Source: Haloarchaeobius litoreus
GTDB taxonomy: Archaea; Halobacteriota; Halobacteria; Halobacteriales; Natrialbaceae
Assembly (NCBI RefSeq): GCF_024495425.1
Contig: NZ_JANHJR010000002.1
Span: 620,001-684,000, forward strand
Reading direction: 5' to 3'
DNA length: 64,000 nucleotides
Shown: positions 1 to 9,302 of the stretch, piece after piece
Layout: the number at the start of each line of letters is the position of its first letter
Numbering within the stretch: the first letter of the stretch is position 1
Position numbers and translations under genes: made by a program
The notes under the pieces: generated by a model
Database searches by the model: none
Seen by the model: only the letters and a program-made list of their open reading frames with translations
Told to the model about the DNA's origin: nothing

Positions 1-2040
1 CTCGCCCAGCGCTACTTCCTCAAGACGGAGGAGGGCGGCGAGCACCTCGAGCTCCCGCAGGCGTTCTGGATGCGCGTGGCGATGGGGCTGGCCGTCGAGG
101 AGGACGATCCACAGGCCCGCGCGCTGGAGTTCTACGAGGTGCTCTCGAAGCTGGCGTTCACGCCGTCCTCACCCACCCTGTTCCACAGCGGGACGGTCCA
201 CCCGCAGCTCTCCTCCTGCTACCTGACGACGGTGGAGGACGACCTCGAGCACATCTTCGACTCGTACAAGCACCACGCCCAGCTCTCGAAGTGGAGCGGC
301 GGCCTCGGAAACGACTGGACGAACCTCCGTGCGGCCGGCGCGCTCATCGAGAGCACGGGCGTCGAGTCCACCGGCACCGTCCCCTTCCTCAAGATATCGA
401 ACGACGTGACCGCTGCCATCAACCGGTCGGGCAAGCGCCGCGGCGCGGCGTGTGCCTACCTCGAGTGCTGGCACCTCGACTTCCCCGCGTTCTGTGACCT
501 CCGGCGGAACACGGGCGACGAGCGACGGCGGACCCACGACATGAACACCGCTGCCTGGATTCCGGACCTGTTCATGGAGCGCGTCGAGGCCGGCGAGGAG
601 TGGACCCTGTTCAGCCCCGACGAGGTGCCCGAGCTCCACGGACTCTACGGCAGCGAGTTCGCCGCGCAGTACCGCGAGTACGAGGACGCCGCCGACGCGG
701 GCGAGCTCCGGCAGTTCGAGCGCGTCGACGCCGCGGAGCTGTGGCGCACGATGCTCACGCGCCTGTTCGAGACGGGCCACCCGTGGCTGACGTTCAAGGA
801 CCCCTGCAACGTCCGGTCGCCGCAGGACCACGTCGGCACCGTCCACTCCTCGAACCTCTGCACCGAGATCACGCTGAACACGAGCGCCGACGAGCACGCG
901 GTCTGCAACCTCGGCTCGGTGAACCTCGCCACGCACGTCGTCGACGGCGAACTCGACCGCGACCGCCTCGCCGACACCGTCGAGACGGCGATGCGGATGC
1001 TCGACAACGTCGTCGACCTCTGTTTCTACCCGACCGAGCAGGCCGAGCACGCGAACATGCAACATCGACCGGTCGGCCTCGGCGTGATGGGCTTCCACGA
1101 CGCGCTCATGCACCTGGAGATCCCGATGGCGAGCGAGCGGGCGGTCGAGCTCGCGAACCGCTGGCAGGAGTTCGTCTCCTACCACGCAATCCTGAACAGC
1201 TCGCGGCTGGCCGCCGACCGAGGCGCGTACCCGAGCTACGAGGGCTCGAAGTGGGACCGCGGGCTGTTACCGCAGGACACCGTCGACCTGCTCGAGGACG
1301 AGCGTGGCCGCGACGTCCCGACCGACCGCACTGAGACCCTGGACTGGTCGGTCGTCCGCGAGCACGTCGCCGAGCACGGGATGCGCAACTCGAACACGAT
1401 GGCAGTCGCGCCGACGGCGACCATCTCGACCATCAACGGGACGACGCCGTCCATCGAGCCCATCTACTCCAACCTCTACGTGAAGTCGAACATGTCCGGC
1501 GACTTCACCGTCGTCAACGACCAGCTCGTCGCCGACCTCAGGGAGCGCGGGCTCTGGGACGACGAACTGATCGACCGCATCAAGTTCCACGACGGCTCCG
1601 TCCAGGAGATCGGCGAGATTCCGGCGGAGATTCGGGAGCGCTACCGCGGCGCGTTCGAGATCGATCCGCGCCACCAGCTCCGGCTCACGGCCCACCGAGG
1701 GACGTGGATCGACCAGTCCGTCTCGCACAACGTCTTCTTCCCATCGACCGACGGCTCGCTGCTCGGCGACGTCTACCGGACCGCGTGGGAGCTCGGCCTG
1801 AAGACGACGTACTACCTCCGGACCCTCGGCGCGTCGCAGATAGAGAAGACCACGCTCGACATGGGCGAGTACGGCCGCACGCAGCACCGCGACGGTGGGG
1901 CGGGGGGTGGCGACCCGGGGGACGGTGACCGCGACGGAACCGCCGCCGACGGCGGGCGCGACGTGGCCACCGCCGGCCACGCGGAGGACTCGTCCGACCT
2001 CTGCCGCGTCGAGGACCCCACCTGCGACGCCTGTCAGTGA
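1..2040 (+). CDS. nrdA: Ribonucleoside-diphosphate reductase large subunit, 5' end cut by window edge
   Basis: Catalytic alpha subunit of class I ribonucleotide reductase, which makes deoxynucleotides from ribonucleoside diphosphates. The reading frame is open from base 1, so the true start lies upstream of the window. Visible family motifs include the CNLGSVNLA segment with an active-site Cys, the LDNVVD segment, and [16 protein letters not shown] in the late barrel. The protein ends in DPTCDACQ, a CxxC tail as used for re-reduction by thioredoxin or glutaredoxin. Before that tail lies a Gly/Asp-rich linker (around 1890-1960). nrdB follows after 24 nt, so the two are probably cotranscribed. 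The identification is firm; only the N-terminus is missing. Confidence 0.95.
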   Translation, partial: LAQRYFLKTEEGGEHLELPQAFWMRVAMGLAVEEDDPQARALEFYEVLSKLAFTPSSPTLFHSGTVHPQLSSCYLTTVEDDLEHIFDSYKHHAQLSKWSGGLGNDWTNLRAAGALIESTGVESTGTVPFLKISNDVTAAINRSGKRRGAACAYLECWHLDFPAFCDLRRNTGDERRRTHDMNTAAWIPDLFMERVEAGEEWTLFSPDEVPELHGLYGSEFAAQYREYEDAADAGELRQFERVDAAELWRTMLTRLFETGHPWLTFKDPCNVRSPQDHVGTVHSSNLCTEITLNTSADEHAVCNLGSVNLATHVVDGELDRDRLADTVETAMRMLDNVVDLCFYPTEQAEHANMQHRPVGLGVMGFHDALMHLEIPMASERAVELANRWQEFVSYHAILNSSRLAADRGAYPSYEGSKWDRGLLPQDTVDLLEDERGRDVPTDRTETLDWSVVREHVAEHGMRNSNTMAVAPTATISTINGTTPSIEPIYSNLYVKSNMSGDFTVVNDQLVADLRERGLWDDELIDRIKFHDGSVQEIGEIPAEIRERYRGAFEIDPRHQLRLTAHRGTWIDQSVSHNVFFPSTDGSLLGDVYRTAWELGLKTTYYLRTLGASQIEKTTLDMGEYGRTQHRDGGAGGGDPGDGDRDGTAADGGRDVATAGHAEDSSDLCRVEDPTCDACQ

Positions 2041-2064
2041 CCAGCCAACTCCACCGCATCCACA

Positions 2065-3057
2065 ATGCCACTCATCGACACCGACGCCGAACACGACCCG
2101 AACAAGATACTGCCCATCGACTACGACTGGGCCCGCGAGTACTACACCGCGGGCGTCGCCAACAACTGGGTGCCCGCCGAGATTCCGATGCAGGACGACG
2201 TCTCGCAGTGGAACGGCGATGCGCTCACCGACGCCGAGCGCCAGCTCGTCGAGTGGAACCTCGGCTTCTTCTCGACGGCGGAGTCGCTGACCGCGAACAA
2301 CATCGTCCTCGCGCTGTACGAGTACGTCACCGCGCCGGAGTGCCGGCAGTACCTGCTCCGGCAGGCCTACGAGGAGGCCATCCACACGGACACGTTCATC
2401 TACTGCTGTGACACCCTCGGCTTCGACCCGGACTACCTCTACGGGATGTACGACCGGGTGCCCTCCATCCGCGAGAAGGACGAGTTCGTCGTCGACCTCA
2501 CGCAGGTACTCGACGAGCCCGGGTTCACCATCGAGAGCGACGAGGACATCCGCGCACTGCTCCGGGACCTCGTCGGCTTCTACGTCGTCATGGAGGGGGT
2601 CTTCTTCTACGCGGGCTTCGCGATGATGCTCGGCCTGAAGCGCCAGGGGAAGATGGTCGGTATCGGCCAGCAGTTCGAGTACATCATGCGCGACGAGTCG
2701 CTGCACGTCGGCTTCGGGGTCGACCTCATCCAGCAGCTCCGGACCGAACACCCCGGCGTCTGGACCGACGCCTTCGGCGACGAGGTGGTCGACCTCATCA
2801 CCACGGCCGTCGAGCTGGAGCAGATATACGCCCGCGAGGCGTGCCCCGACGAGATCCTCGGGATGGGGCCGGACCAGTTCGCCGAGTACGTCGAGCACGT
2901 CGCGGACCGGCGGCTCGGCCAGCTCGACCTGCCCGAGCAGTACGGCACCGACAACCCGTTCCCGTGGCTGTCGGAACAGGTCGACCTCAACCGGGAGAAG
3001 AACTTCTTCGAGACGCAGGTGACGGAGTACCAGAGCGGCGGGAGCCTCGACTGGTAG
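2065..3057 (+). CDS. nrdB: Ribonucleotide reductase small subunit, class Ic type
   Basis: Beta (R2) subunit of 330 aa, which houses the dimetal cofactor that starts the radical in NrdA. Metal ligands are seen as Glu73 (FFSTAESL), Glu104 and His107 (YEEAIHTDTF), Glu177 (VVMEGVF), and Glu211 and His214 (RDESLHV). The residue four after His107, where class Ia enzymes carry the radical Tyr, is Phe111, and the first ligand is Glu instead of Asp. Both are hallmarks of the Chlamydia-type class Ic enzymes with a Mn/Fe cofactor. The metal content is inferred from these residues. It lies directly behind nrdA and converges with the next gene. Confidence 0.94.
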   Translation: MPLIDTDAEHDPNKILPIDYDWAREYYTAGVANNWVPAEIPMQDDVSQWNGDALTDAERQLVEWNLGFFSTAESLTANNIVLALYEYVTAPECRQYLLRQAYEEAIHTDTFIYCCDTLGFDPDYLYGMYDRVPSIREKDEFVVDLTQVLDEPGFTIESDEDIRALLRDLVGFYVVMEGVFFYAGFAMMLGLKRQGKMVGIGQQFEYIMRDESLHVGFGVDLIQQLRTEHPGVWTDAFGDEVVDLITTAVELEQIYAREACPDEILGMGPDQFAEYVEHVADRRLGQLDLPEQYGTDNPFPWLSEQVDLNREKNFFETQVTEYQSGGSLDW

Positions 3058-3063
3058 CGACGC

Positions 3064-3666
3064 TCAGGTCCCCGCGCCCTCGGCCCGGCCGGTGCCCGGC
3101 TGCAGCCCGCCGCCGGTGTACACCAGACTCGCGAGCAGCAGGAGGACACCGAGCGGGAGCAGCCACTCGAACACGGTCAGCAGCGTCCCCGACGCCGAGA
3201 CCCCGACGGCGATGAGCACGGTCGGCCCGCAGCAGGCTGTCCCCGAGAGGAGCGCGGGGATGGAAGCGAGCGCGCTGCTGCCGGTCCCGCGCGAGCGCTC
3301 GACGCCGCAGGCCCGCGGGTAGCGCCACGCGAGGTAGGTGAGCCCGACGTTCGCGCCGACGAGCAGCGCGAGCACCGCGCCCACGGCGACGTTCAGCGGG
3401 GAGACCAGCCAGCGGGCGACGCCGAGGTCGACGAGCGCGACGGGCTCCCAGGCGAACGGGCCGGTCCGTTCGAGCATCCGCGAGACGGGGTCGGCGACGA
3501 CTGTGACGACCTCGACCGGCAGGCCGGTCCGGACCGCGAGGTCACCGAGTGCGACGAGGTAGACCAGGAGGTACGCGGCCGCGAGCAGCACCGAGACCGC
3601 GAGCGCGTCGCGCTGCCGGCCGAGCAGGCCGAGCGAGCGACCGGTCCGGCGCAGACGGTCAGGCAT
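3064..3666 (-). CDS. Small polytopic membrane protein with MerT-like CCGP helix
   Basis: Protein of 200 aa with about four or five hydrophobic segments: roughly residues 20-42, 70-85, 90-115, 132-155 and 158-180. The fourth carries GTACCGPTVLIAVGVSASG, which resembles the vicinal-Cys first helix of mercuric transport proteins (CC-x-GP-L followed by LGVSG). The ATG at 3666 overlaps the end of the upstream DUF3179 gene by 8 nt, so both are read from one message and probably translationally coupled. A role in metal or thiol handling at the membrane is only an inference from the CC motif. No named family can be assigned with certainty. Confidence 0.8.
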   Translation of the reverse strand: MPDRLRRTGRSLGLLGRQRDALAVSVLLAAAYLLVYLVALGDLAVRTGLPVEVVTVVADPVSRMLERTGPFAWEPVALVDLGVARWLVSPLNVAVGAVLALLVGANVGLTYLAWRYPRACGVERSRGTGSSALASIPALLSGTACCGPTVLIAVGVSASGTLLTVFEWLLPLGVLLLLASLVYTGGGLQPGTGRAEGAGT

Positions 3667-4783
3667 GGACCTCCGTCGACGGGTAGAACGCGAACCACGC
3701 GAACCACATCGCGTCGAACGACGGCACCGGTTCGAGCGGCAGGTCGCCCGCGACGTAGGTCTCCCCGTCGAGTCGGTAGCCGCCGTCGACGGCTGTCGGT
3801 GCGGGCGCGTCGGTGGACGGCAGCCGGTAGCCGTGACCCGTATCGAGCACGTCGTCGTGGACGAAGACCACGGGCACCTCGCCCGCCGTGCCGCTGACGA
3901 CCCGTTGCTCGCGGAGCAGTCGTCCGTGGACCGCGCTCGCGCCGGACGGCGTTCGTGCCCCGTGGAAGACGTCCTTCGCGGGGTGCCGGTTGTCCGCCCG
4001 CTGGGGGTCGAACAGCGTGCTCTCGCGGGCGTAGTAGCCGCCACGGGGATTGTACGTCCCGTAGGGGTCGCGGTCGTAGTCACGGACGTAGCCGGTGTCC
4101 CGGGTGAGCACCCGGCCGTCGGGGTGGGCGTCGCGCCAGCGTCTCCACGTCGTCCACCGGACGGGGACGTGCTGGAGGCTCCGGCCCTCGTGCTCGCCCT
4201 CGATGGCGGTGCCGAGTACCTGGGGCCACCGGATGTCGGTCCCGCGGTCGTACATCACGAGGTTCGAGTTGAGCAGGTTGCCCGAGACGCCGAACTCGAC
4301 GCCGGCCCGGCGGTAGCCGATGGCGGTGCCGGTGAGCGGGCAGTACGTGACCGCGATCGGGTCACCGCCCACGGTGTCGTTGACGACCTCGTGCCAGACG
4401 AGAATCGACTGGGGGTACGCGCGGGCGTCGCCGTCGACCACGACGGAGAACACGGGGTCGCCGCCGCCGATCCTGTCGCCGACCTCGCCGGCCGGCTCGA
4501 ACGACGGCTCGTCGATGGACGGGATGCCGTCCTTCGGCGGGCCCCCGGAGCGGACCCAGTCCCGCAGCTGGGCGAACGACCCCTCGACGACGAGGGACTC
4601 GCTCGCGAGCGGGAGCGTGCCGGTGGCGTCGCCGGCCCCACCGTCGGTGGTCGACGGAGCCGAATCCGTCGCGGCTCCGCCGCCGTCGCCCTCGCCCGAG
4701 CCGGCGTCCAGACAGCCGGCGAGCGCGGCGAGTGTAGCGCCGCCGCTGGCGAGCACGCGGCGTCGCGTGCGATTCGATACCAT
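3659..4783 (-). CDS. DUF3179 domain lipoprotein
   Basis: Protein of 374 aa. The N-terminus has a twin-arginine stretch (RTRRRVLASGG) followed by a lipobox (LAALAGC), so a Tat-exported, lipid-anchored protein is expected. A Gly/Asp/Ser-rich linker follows. The mature part shows the DUF3179 signature: DGDARAYPQSILVWHEVVND, then VTYCPLTGTAIGY with a conserved Cys, then SGNLLNSNLVMYDRG. The biochemical function of DUF3179 is unknown. It is first in a two-gene operon with the CCGP-motif membrane protein downstream. The predicted outside location and the paired conserved Cys-containing partners make a shared envelope role plausible but unproven. Confidence 0.9.
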   Translation of the reverse strand: MVSNRTRRRVLASGGATLAALAGCLDAGSGEGDGGGAATDSAPSTTDGGAGDATGTLPLASESLVVEGSFAQLRDWVRSGGPPKDGIPSIDEPSFEPAGEVGDRIGGGDPVFSVVVDGDARAYPQSILVWHEVVNDTVGGDPIAVTYCPLTGTAIGYRRAGVEFGVSGNLLNSNLVMYDRGTDIRWPQVLGTAIEGEHEGRSLQHVPVRWTTWRRWRDAHPDGRVLTRDTGYVRDYDRDPYGTYNPRGGYYARESTLFDPQRADNRHPAKDVFHGARTPSGASAVHGRLLREQRVVSGTAGEVPVVFVHDDVLDTGHGYRLPSTDAPAPTAVDGGYRLDGETYVAGDLPLEPVPSFDAMWFAWFAFYPSTEVHA

Positions 4784-4852
4784 ACCGGGAAGAAGGGGGA
4801 GTGCCGGATTAACCGTACCCTGGCCGTGCGTCAGTGCTGCACAGGCGGCCGG

Positions 4853-5821
4853 TTACATGTAGCCGAGGTCGCGCAGGCGCTCCATCAGGTCCTCCTTGTC
4901 CTGGGCGCGGCCGGCGCGCTCGGTCGTGTTCTCCAGGTCCTGCAGCCAGGCGGGCTCCTGCTCGGCCTTCTCCGTCGAGACCTCGCTGCCGAGGCTGCGG
5001 AAGCCCTCGAAGTACTTCGGCGAGACGGGGATGTCCTCGTGGGTCAGCCCGTTCGGCAGGTCGTCGTAGTCCTGCGGGACGTAGCCCTCCTCGGGGAATC
5101 CCTCGACCGTCTCCGGCACCACGAAGTGCCAGAACGCCTCCCAGACGTCGGCCTCGGCGAACTGGAGGATGGGCTGGATGCGGTCGTGGGGCGGGTAGAT
5201 GTCGGGGTCGTGGCGCGGGCTGAAGAACGTCTCGTCGGCGCGGGCCTCCTGTTCGTCCCAGCGGATGCCCGAGATGATGCCGTCGATGTCCTCCGATTCG
5301 AGCGTGTCGTTCAGCGCCACCGTCTTCAGCAGGTGGTTGCCGACGTAGGTGTCGAGCAGGAACGGGAACGTGTCCTCCTCGTACTCGAGGATGTTCCGGA
5401 TGTGGTGCTGGTTGTGCTCCGAGAGCGCGTCGACCGGGATGTCGTCGCCCGGTTCGAGGTCGTGCTCGTCGACGTAGTCGCCCACGTCGGTGTTGCGGGC
5501 GTACACAACTTCGAGGTCCCACTCGTCGGCCCAGTGCTCGACGAACTCCATCAGCTCCTCGAAGTGCTGGAAGTGGTCGATGAAGACCGTCGTCGGCAGG
5601 TCGTAGTCGAACCGCTCCGCGACCTCCTTCACGAAGTAGAGGGTGAGCGTCGAGTCCTTCCCGCCCGTCCACATCACGGCGGGGTTCTCGTACTGTTCGA
5701 GGCCCTGCTGGGTGACTTCGAGCGCCTTCTCAATCTTGTGCTCGATGGACGGGTAGGTCGCCGGTGTCTCGCCTTCACCGTCCGTGTAGTCGACGTCGAG
5801 GTAGTCGGGGAACTCGCTCAT
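4853..5821 (-). CDS. Phosphoadenosine phosphosulfate reductase family protein
   Basis: Protein of 322 aa in the adenine-nucleotide alpha-hydrolase/PAPS reductase fold (PF01507). The PP-loop is MWTGGKDSTLTLY near residue 50. Family motifs further on are GIRWDEQEARADETFF and DRIQPILQFAEADVWEAF. I chose the ATG at 5821 because it gives the normal family N-terminus; the longer reading would run into repeat DNA. No sulfate adenylyltransferase, APS kinase or sulfite reductase gene is nearby, so a sulfur-assimilation role is not supported by context. Related PP-loop proteins also act in tRNA thiolation and other nucleotide-activation chemistry. The promoter region carries the dispersed repeat, whose end lies about 110 nt before the start. 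Confidence 0.85.
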   Translation of the reverse strand: MSEFPDYLDVDYTDGEGETPATYPSIEHKIEKALEVTQQGLEQYENPAVMWTGGKDSTLTLYFVKEVAERFDYDLPTTVFIDHFQHFEELMEFVEHWADEWDLEVVYARNTDVGDYVDEHDLEPGDDIPVDALSEHNQHHIRNILEYEEDTFPFLLDTYVGNHLLKTVALNDTLESEDIDGIISGIRWDEQEARADETFFSPRHDPDIYPPHDRIQPILQFAEADVWEAFWHFVVPETVEGFPEEGYVPQDYDDLPNGLTHEDIPVSPKYFEGFRSLGSEVSTEKAEQEPAWLQDLENTTERAGRAQDKEDLMERLRDLGYM

Positions 5822-5916
5822 GTAATGAGATATAATTACGGACTCGCCAAAGTGTCTTTTGGGTTCGGCCTGATTTGTGGGTACTTTCTCGTCGGAGTTG
5901 GTCTGGTCGCTACCGA

Positions 5917-6225
5917 CACTATAGCCGGGTCTGTCGTGGGAACCCGCCGGACCACAAGCAGCCAGAAAGCCCTGGACCTGTCGACTCGGAGGACTCGCTG
6001 CACTCCTCGTCCCTGCGGTGCATGCGTCGTCCGCCTTCGTCGACAGGCCCGCCCCTTTCAGTCCCCCCCCGACAGCTCCGCGCCGCACCTCATGCCTCCC
6101 CAGCCTCTTGCGCTCCTCAGTCGCTAGCGCTCCCTGCGGTGCTCATCCCTCGCGCGGATGGCTCGACACGCTCGCTGCGCTCGCGGTCTCGCCAGCCGCG
6201 CGCCAGTCGGTTGATCGGCTGCCGA
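5917..6225 (-). repeat. Dispersed intergenic repeat, copy 1
   Basis: About 310 nt, matching 20386-20695 in inverted orientation along most of its length. Shared blocks include TTCCCACGAC (complement of 5933-5942), AGCCAGAAAGCCC at 5960-5972, CGCCCCTTTCAGTCCC near 6050-6066, CTCCCCAGCCTC near 6097 and a GCGAGCGCAGCGAGC-type tract near 6168-6185 (complement strand). It fills the region between the divergent starts at 5821 and 6377. No open frame in it looks like a protein: the possible translations are Ser/Arg/Pro-rich and differ between copies. It is listed on the minus strand because read that way it points at the 5821 start. Edges are approximate. It could be a MITE-like element or a structured RNA or DNA cassette. 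Confidence 0.75.
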
Positions 6226-6236
6226 AGCACGCAAAA

Positions 6237-6255
6237 ATCTACAATATCTGTAAAC
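6237..6255. promoter_or_regulatory. 19-nt palindrome A (imperfect)
   Basis: Reads ATCTAC, seven bases, GTAAAC. It has the same length and spacing as the perfect palindrome at 11985 and the one at 27089, with two mismatches in the left arm. It starts about 12 nt beyond the distal edge of repeat copy 1 and lies 122 nt before the S9 peptidase start. A protein-binding site is likely from the symmetry; the binder is unknown. Confidence 0.5.
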
Positions 6256-6376
6256 TTTCGACGGGCCTGAATCGACAGCCAGGCACCATTTCTCCTGCGC
6301 CAGTCGGCTAGTCGGATATCGTCGTCTCGCTTCCGCCACCAGAACCCATTAGCCTCGTCGCCGCCACGTCCGTCGT

Positions 6377-8182
6377 ATGCCATACGACATCGAGCGCTAC
6401 CTCAACGTCCGGAGCGCCTACGGGGCGTCGTTCGGGCCCGAGGGCGAGCGCGTCTCCTTCCTGATGGACACGACCGGCACGCCGCAGGTCTGGTCGGTCG
6501 ACGGCCCCGGCGAGTGGCCCCACCAGCGCACGTTCGAGGACGAGCGCGTCGGCTTCGCGTCGTGGTCGCCCGAGCGCGACGAGCTCGTCTACGGGATGGA
6601 CCAGGGCGGCAACGAGCGCATGCAGTTCTTCCGGATGAGCGGCGACGGCAGCGAGGAGGTGCCGCTCACGGCCCACCCCGACGCCAAGCACCGCTGGGGC
6701 GGCTGGAGCCACGACGGCGAGCGCTTCGCGTTCGCGTCGAACCGGCGCGACCAGTCGGTCTTCGACCTCTACGTGCAGGGGAGAGACGAGACGGGCAACG
6801 ACGCGACGCGCGTCCACGAGGGCGACGGCTGGCTGAGCGTCGGCGGCTGGAGCCCGGACGACGACCGGCTCATCGTCTCGCAGGCGTACTCGAACTACGA
6901 CCAGGACCTCTATGTGCTGGACCTCGAAACGGAGGAACTGGAACACCTGACTCCCCACGAGGGGAACGTCCGCTACACCAGCGCGTCGTGGGGGCCGGAG
7001 GGGGACGCCCTCTACCTCTGTACCGACGCGGACTCGGACACGCTGTACCTCGCCAGACTGGACATCGAGACGGGCGACCTTGCCACCGTGGTCGACGGCG
7101 GCGACTGGAGCATCGACGGCGTCGCGCTCGACGACGAGACGGGGCGGCTGGTCTACTCGCGCAACGTCGACGGCTATACCGAGCTCACCGTCGGCGAACT
7201 CGCCGGCGAGACCGAGATCGACGAGTTCCCGTCGCCGGACCTCCCCGGTGGCATCGCCGGCGGCGTCTCCTGGGGCCCCGACGCCGAGAAGTTCGCCATC
7301 ACCGCGACGGGCGCGGCGGTGAACACGAACGTCTACGTCGTCGAGACGGAGACCGGCGAGACCGAGCGCTGGACCTACGCTGCGACGGCGGGCATCCCCG
7401 AATCGTCGTTCCGCGAGCCCGAGCTCGTCCACGTCGAGAGCTTCGACGGGCTCGATGTGCCGGGCTTCCTCACGCTGCCCGACGGCGCGTCCGCGGACGA
7501 CCCGGTCCCGGTCATCGTCTCCATCCACGGCGGCCCCGAGGCCCAGCGCCGCCCGTCGTTCAACCCGGTCAAGCAGTACTACCTGAACCGCGGCTACGGC
7601 TACTTCGAGCCGAACGTCCGCGGGTCGGCGGGCTACGGGAAGGCGTACAGCCACCTCGACGACGTGCGCGACCGGATGGACTCCGTGGCGGACATCGACG
7701 CCTGCGTCGACTGGCTGGAGGAGCAGGACGCCGTCGACGCGGACCGGCTCGTCGCTATGGGGGGCTCCTACGGCGGCTTCATGGTCCTCGCGAGCCTCGT
7801 CGAGTCACCCGACCGGTGGGCCGCGGGCGTCGACATCGTCGGCATCGCCAACTTCGTCACGTTCCTGGAGAACACCGGCGAGTGGCGGCGCGAGCTCCGC
7901 GAGGCAGAGTACGGCTCGCTGGAGGACGACCGCGAGTTCCTCCAGTCGATCTCGCCCACGGAGAACGTCGAGGCCATCCGGTCGCCGCTGTTCGTCATCC
8001 ACGGCGAGAACGACCCCCGCGTCCCGGTCGGCGAGGCCCACCAGATCGTCGAGGGCGCACGCGAGCAGGGCGTCACCGTCCGCGAACTCGTCTTCGACGA
8101 CGAGGGCCACGGGCTGTCGAAGCTGGAGAACAAGGTCGAGGCCCACACCGCGGTCGCGGAGTTCCTCGACGAGCACGTCTGA
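6377..8182 (+). CDS. S9 family prolyl-oligopeptidase-type serine peptidase
   Basis: Protein of 601 aa without signal peptide, so cytoplasmic. Residues about 1-340 are a WD40-like/beta-propeller region with repeats such as SWSPERDELVY, GWSHDGERFAFAS and SWGPEGDALYL. Residues about 350-601 are an alpha/beta hydrolase domain. The triad is Ser464 in GGSYGGF, Asp near 545 in HGENDPRVP, and His near 577 in DEGHGLSK. The length is close to the usual 600-680 aa of archaeal S9 (acylaminoacyl-peptidase or dipeptidyl-peptidase-like) enzymes. It should cleave short peptides; the exact specificity cannot be read. It is a single gene, divergent from the PAPS-reductase-like gene. Confidence 0.93.
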   Translation: MPYDIERYLNVRSAYGASFGPEGERVSFLMDTTGTPQVWSVDGPGEWPHQRTFEDERVGFASWSPERDELVYGMDQGGNERMQFFRMSGDGSEEVPLTAHPDAKHRWGGWSHDGERFAFASNRRDQSVFDLYVQGRDETGNDATRVHEGDGWLSVGGWSPDDDRLIVSQAYSNYDQDLYVLDLETEELEHLTPHEGNVRYTSASWGPEGDALYLCTDADSDTLYLARLDIETGDLATVVDGGDWSIDGVALDDETGRLVYSRNVDGYTELTVGELAGETEIDEFPSPDLPGGIAGGVSWGPDAEKFAITATGAAVNTNVYVVETETGETERWTYAATAGIPESSFREPELVHVESFDGLDVPGFLTLPDGASADDPVPVIVSIHGGPEAQRRPSFNPVKQYYLNRGYGYFEPNVRGSAGYGKAYSHLDDVRDRMDSVADIDACVDWLEEQDAVDADRLVAMGGSYGGFMVLASLVESPDRWAAGVDIVGIANFVTFLENTGEWRRELREAEYGSLEDDREFLQSISPTENVEAIRSPLFVIHGENDPRVPVGEAHQIVEGAREQGVTVRELVFDDEGHGLSKLENKVEAHTAVAEFLDEHV

Positions 8183-8207
8183 GACGCAGGGGCGGGCGAC
8201 CGGGCGG

Positions 8208-8600
8208 TCAGCCGACCACTACGCCGATGACCGACGCGATCGAGAGGAAGACGAGGAGTCCGCCGACGACGTAGCACGCGAGCCCCAGCAGGTTGCCCCA
8301 GGTCCGCCATTCCACGAAGTCGACGATGACGAGGAGTATCTGGAGCGGGAGCGATGCGTCGTCCCTGTTCTCGATCCCCTCGTAGTCGAGCGTGTTGCGG
8401 ATGCGACCGAAGCCCAGCACCCCGAGACCGACGCCACCGATAGCGACCGAGAGCATGACCTCTCCCACGACGCGCGGCACAGGCAGTGCTGCCGCGCCGG
8501 CGACGAGGATCACGGCACAGAGGACACTGGTCGCCGTGAACGCGAGCACCCGGCGAACGTAGTCCATCGACCGAACCGGCGTTTCACCGATGTTTCCCAT
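8208..8600 (-). CDS. Hypothetical four-helix membrane protein
   Basis: Protein of 130 aa with four hydrophobic segments near residues 17-40, 45-65, 85-95 (weaker) and 103-128. A short charged loop (RIRNTLDYEGIENRDD) lies between the second and third. The N-terminus (MGNIGETPVRSMDYVRR) is positively charged, which would favour the cytoplasmic side. No motif of a known family is visible. It stands alone, converging with the peptidase gene and diverging from the lipoprotein at 8709. Confidence 0.7.
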   Translation of the reverse strand: MGNIGETPVRSMDYVRRVLAFTATSVLCAVILVAGAAALPVPRVVGEVMLSVAIGGVGLGVLGFGRIRNTLDYEGIENRDDASLPLQILLVIVDFVEWRTWGNLLGLACYVVGGLLVFLSIASVIGVVVG

Positions 8601-8708
8601 ACACCGGTTCTGCCATCATTTTACATCAATCGTTCGGGATTAAACCCTCGCCGGGGATGGGTCCGCTTCGGACGTGCCATTATCCCGCTGGCCCGCGAAC
8701 GGCCCGAC

Positions 8709-9230
8709 ATGGACGGACTCCCTCGTCGTCGTCTGCTGACCCGCCAGTCGAGTCTCCTGGCACTCGGCGCGCTGGCGGGCTGTCTGGACGGGGACGACGC
8801 CAGTCCGGAGACGGAGACGACCGACGGCACCGGAACTGGCGACAGCCACGGAACCGACGACCTCGACCTGCGCGAGGCCAACGTCGTCGGCGTCTCGTTC
8901 GACGGCGAAGACGGGACGTACACCTTCGATGTGACGCTCCACCACGACGACGACGGCGAGGACGGCTACGCGGACTGGTGGCAGGTCGAGCGCCTGGACG
9001 GCACCCAGCTCGGCCGCCGCGAGCTCCTGCACGCACACTCCCAGCAACCGTTCACGCGGTCCGAGACAATCGAGATTCCCGGCGAGGTGACCTGCGTCGT
9101 CGTCCGGGGTCACGACCGGACGCACGGCTACGGCGGGGTCGCGATGCTCGTCGACCTCGAATCGGGGGCCACGCGACGGGTCGACCAGGGCACCGAGCCC
9201 CGGTCGTTCGACGCGAGCGACTGTCCCTGA
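8709..9230 (+). CDS. Hypothetical secreted lipoprotein
   Basis: Protein of 173 aa. The N-terminus PRRRLLTRQSSLLALGALAGC has a twin-Arg region and a lipobox ending at Cys near residue 25, so a Tat lipoprotein is predicted. A Thr/Glu/Asp/Gly-rich linker (about 27-50) leads into a compact beta-rich domain with a HHDDDGEDGYADWW segment and TCVVVRGHDRTHGYGG. The His/Asp clusters could hold a metal, but this is only a guess. It resembles many one-gene haloarchaeal surface lipoproteins and has no recognised family. Confidence 0.75.
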   Translation: MDGLPRRRLLTRQSSLLALGALAGCLDGDDASPETETTDGTGTGDSHGTDDLDLREANVVGVSFDGEDGTYTFDVTLHHDDDGEDGYADWWQVERLDGTQLGRRELLHAHSQQPFTRSETIEIPGEVTCVVVRGHDRTHGYGGVAMLVDLESGATRRVDQGTEPRSFDASDCP

Positions 9231-9302
9231 GTGTCCGCCGTCTCGGCGTGTGCCGGGCGACCCGCGATGCCGACCCGAACACCACACGCGACATCCGGAC
9301 CG

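Noticed and set aside
3665-6127. Plus-strand open frame of 820 codons
   Set aside because: It runs opposite the DUF3179 and PAPS-reductase-like genes and into the repeat; no motif and the composition of a shadow frame.
5875-6339. Small frames within repeat copy 1 (and similar ones at 20300-20840)
   Set aside because: The translations are Ser/Pro/Arg-rich and not conserved between the two copies frame by frame, while the DNA is. The element is therefore treated as non-coding.
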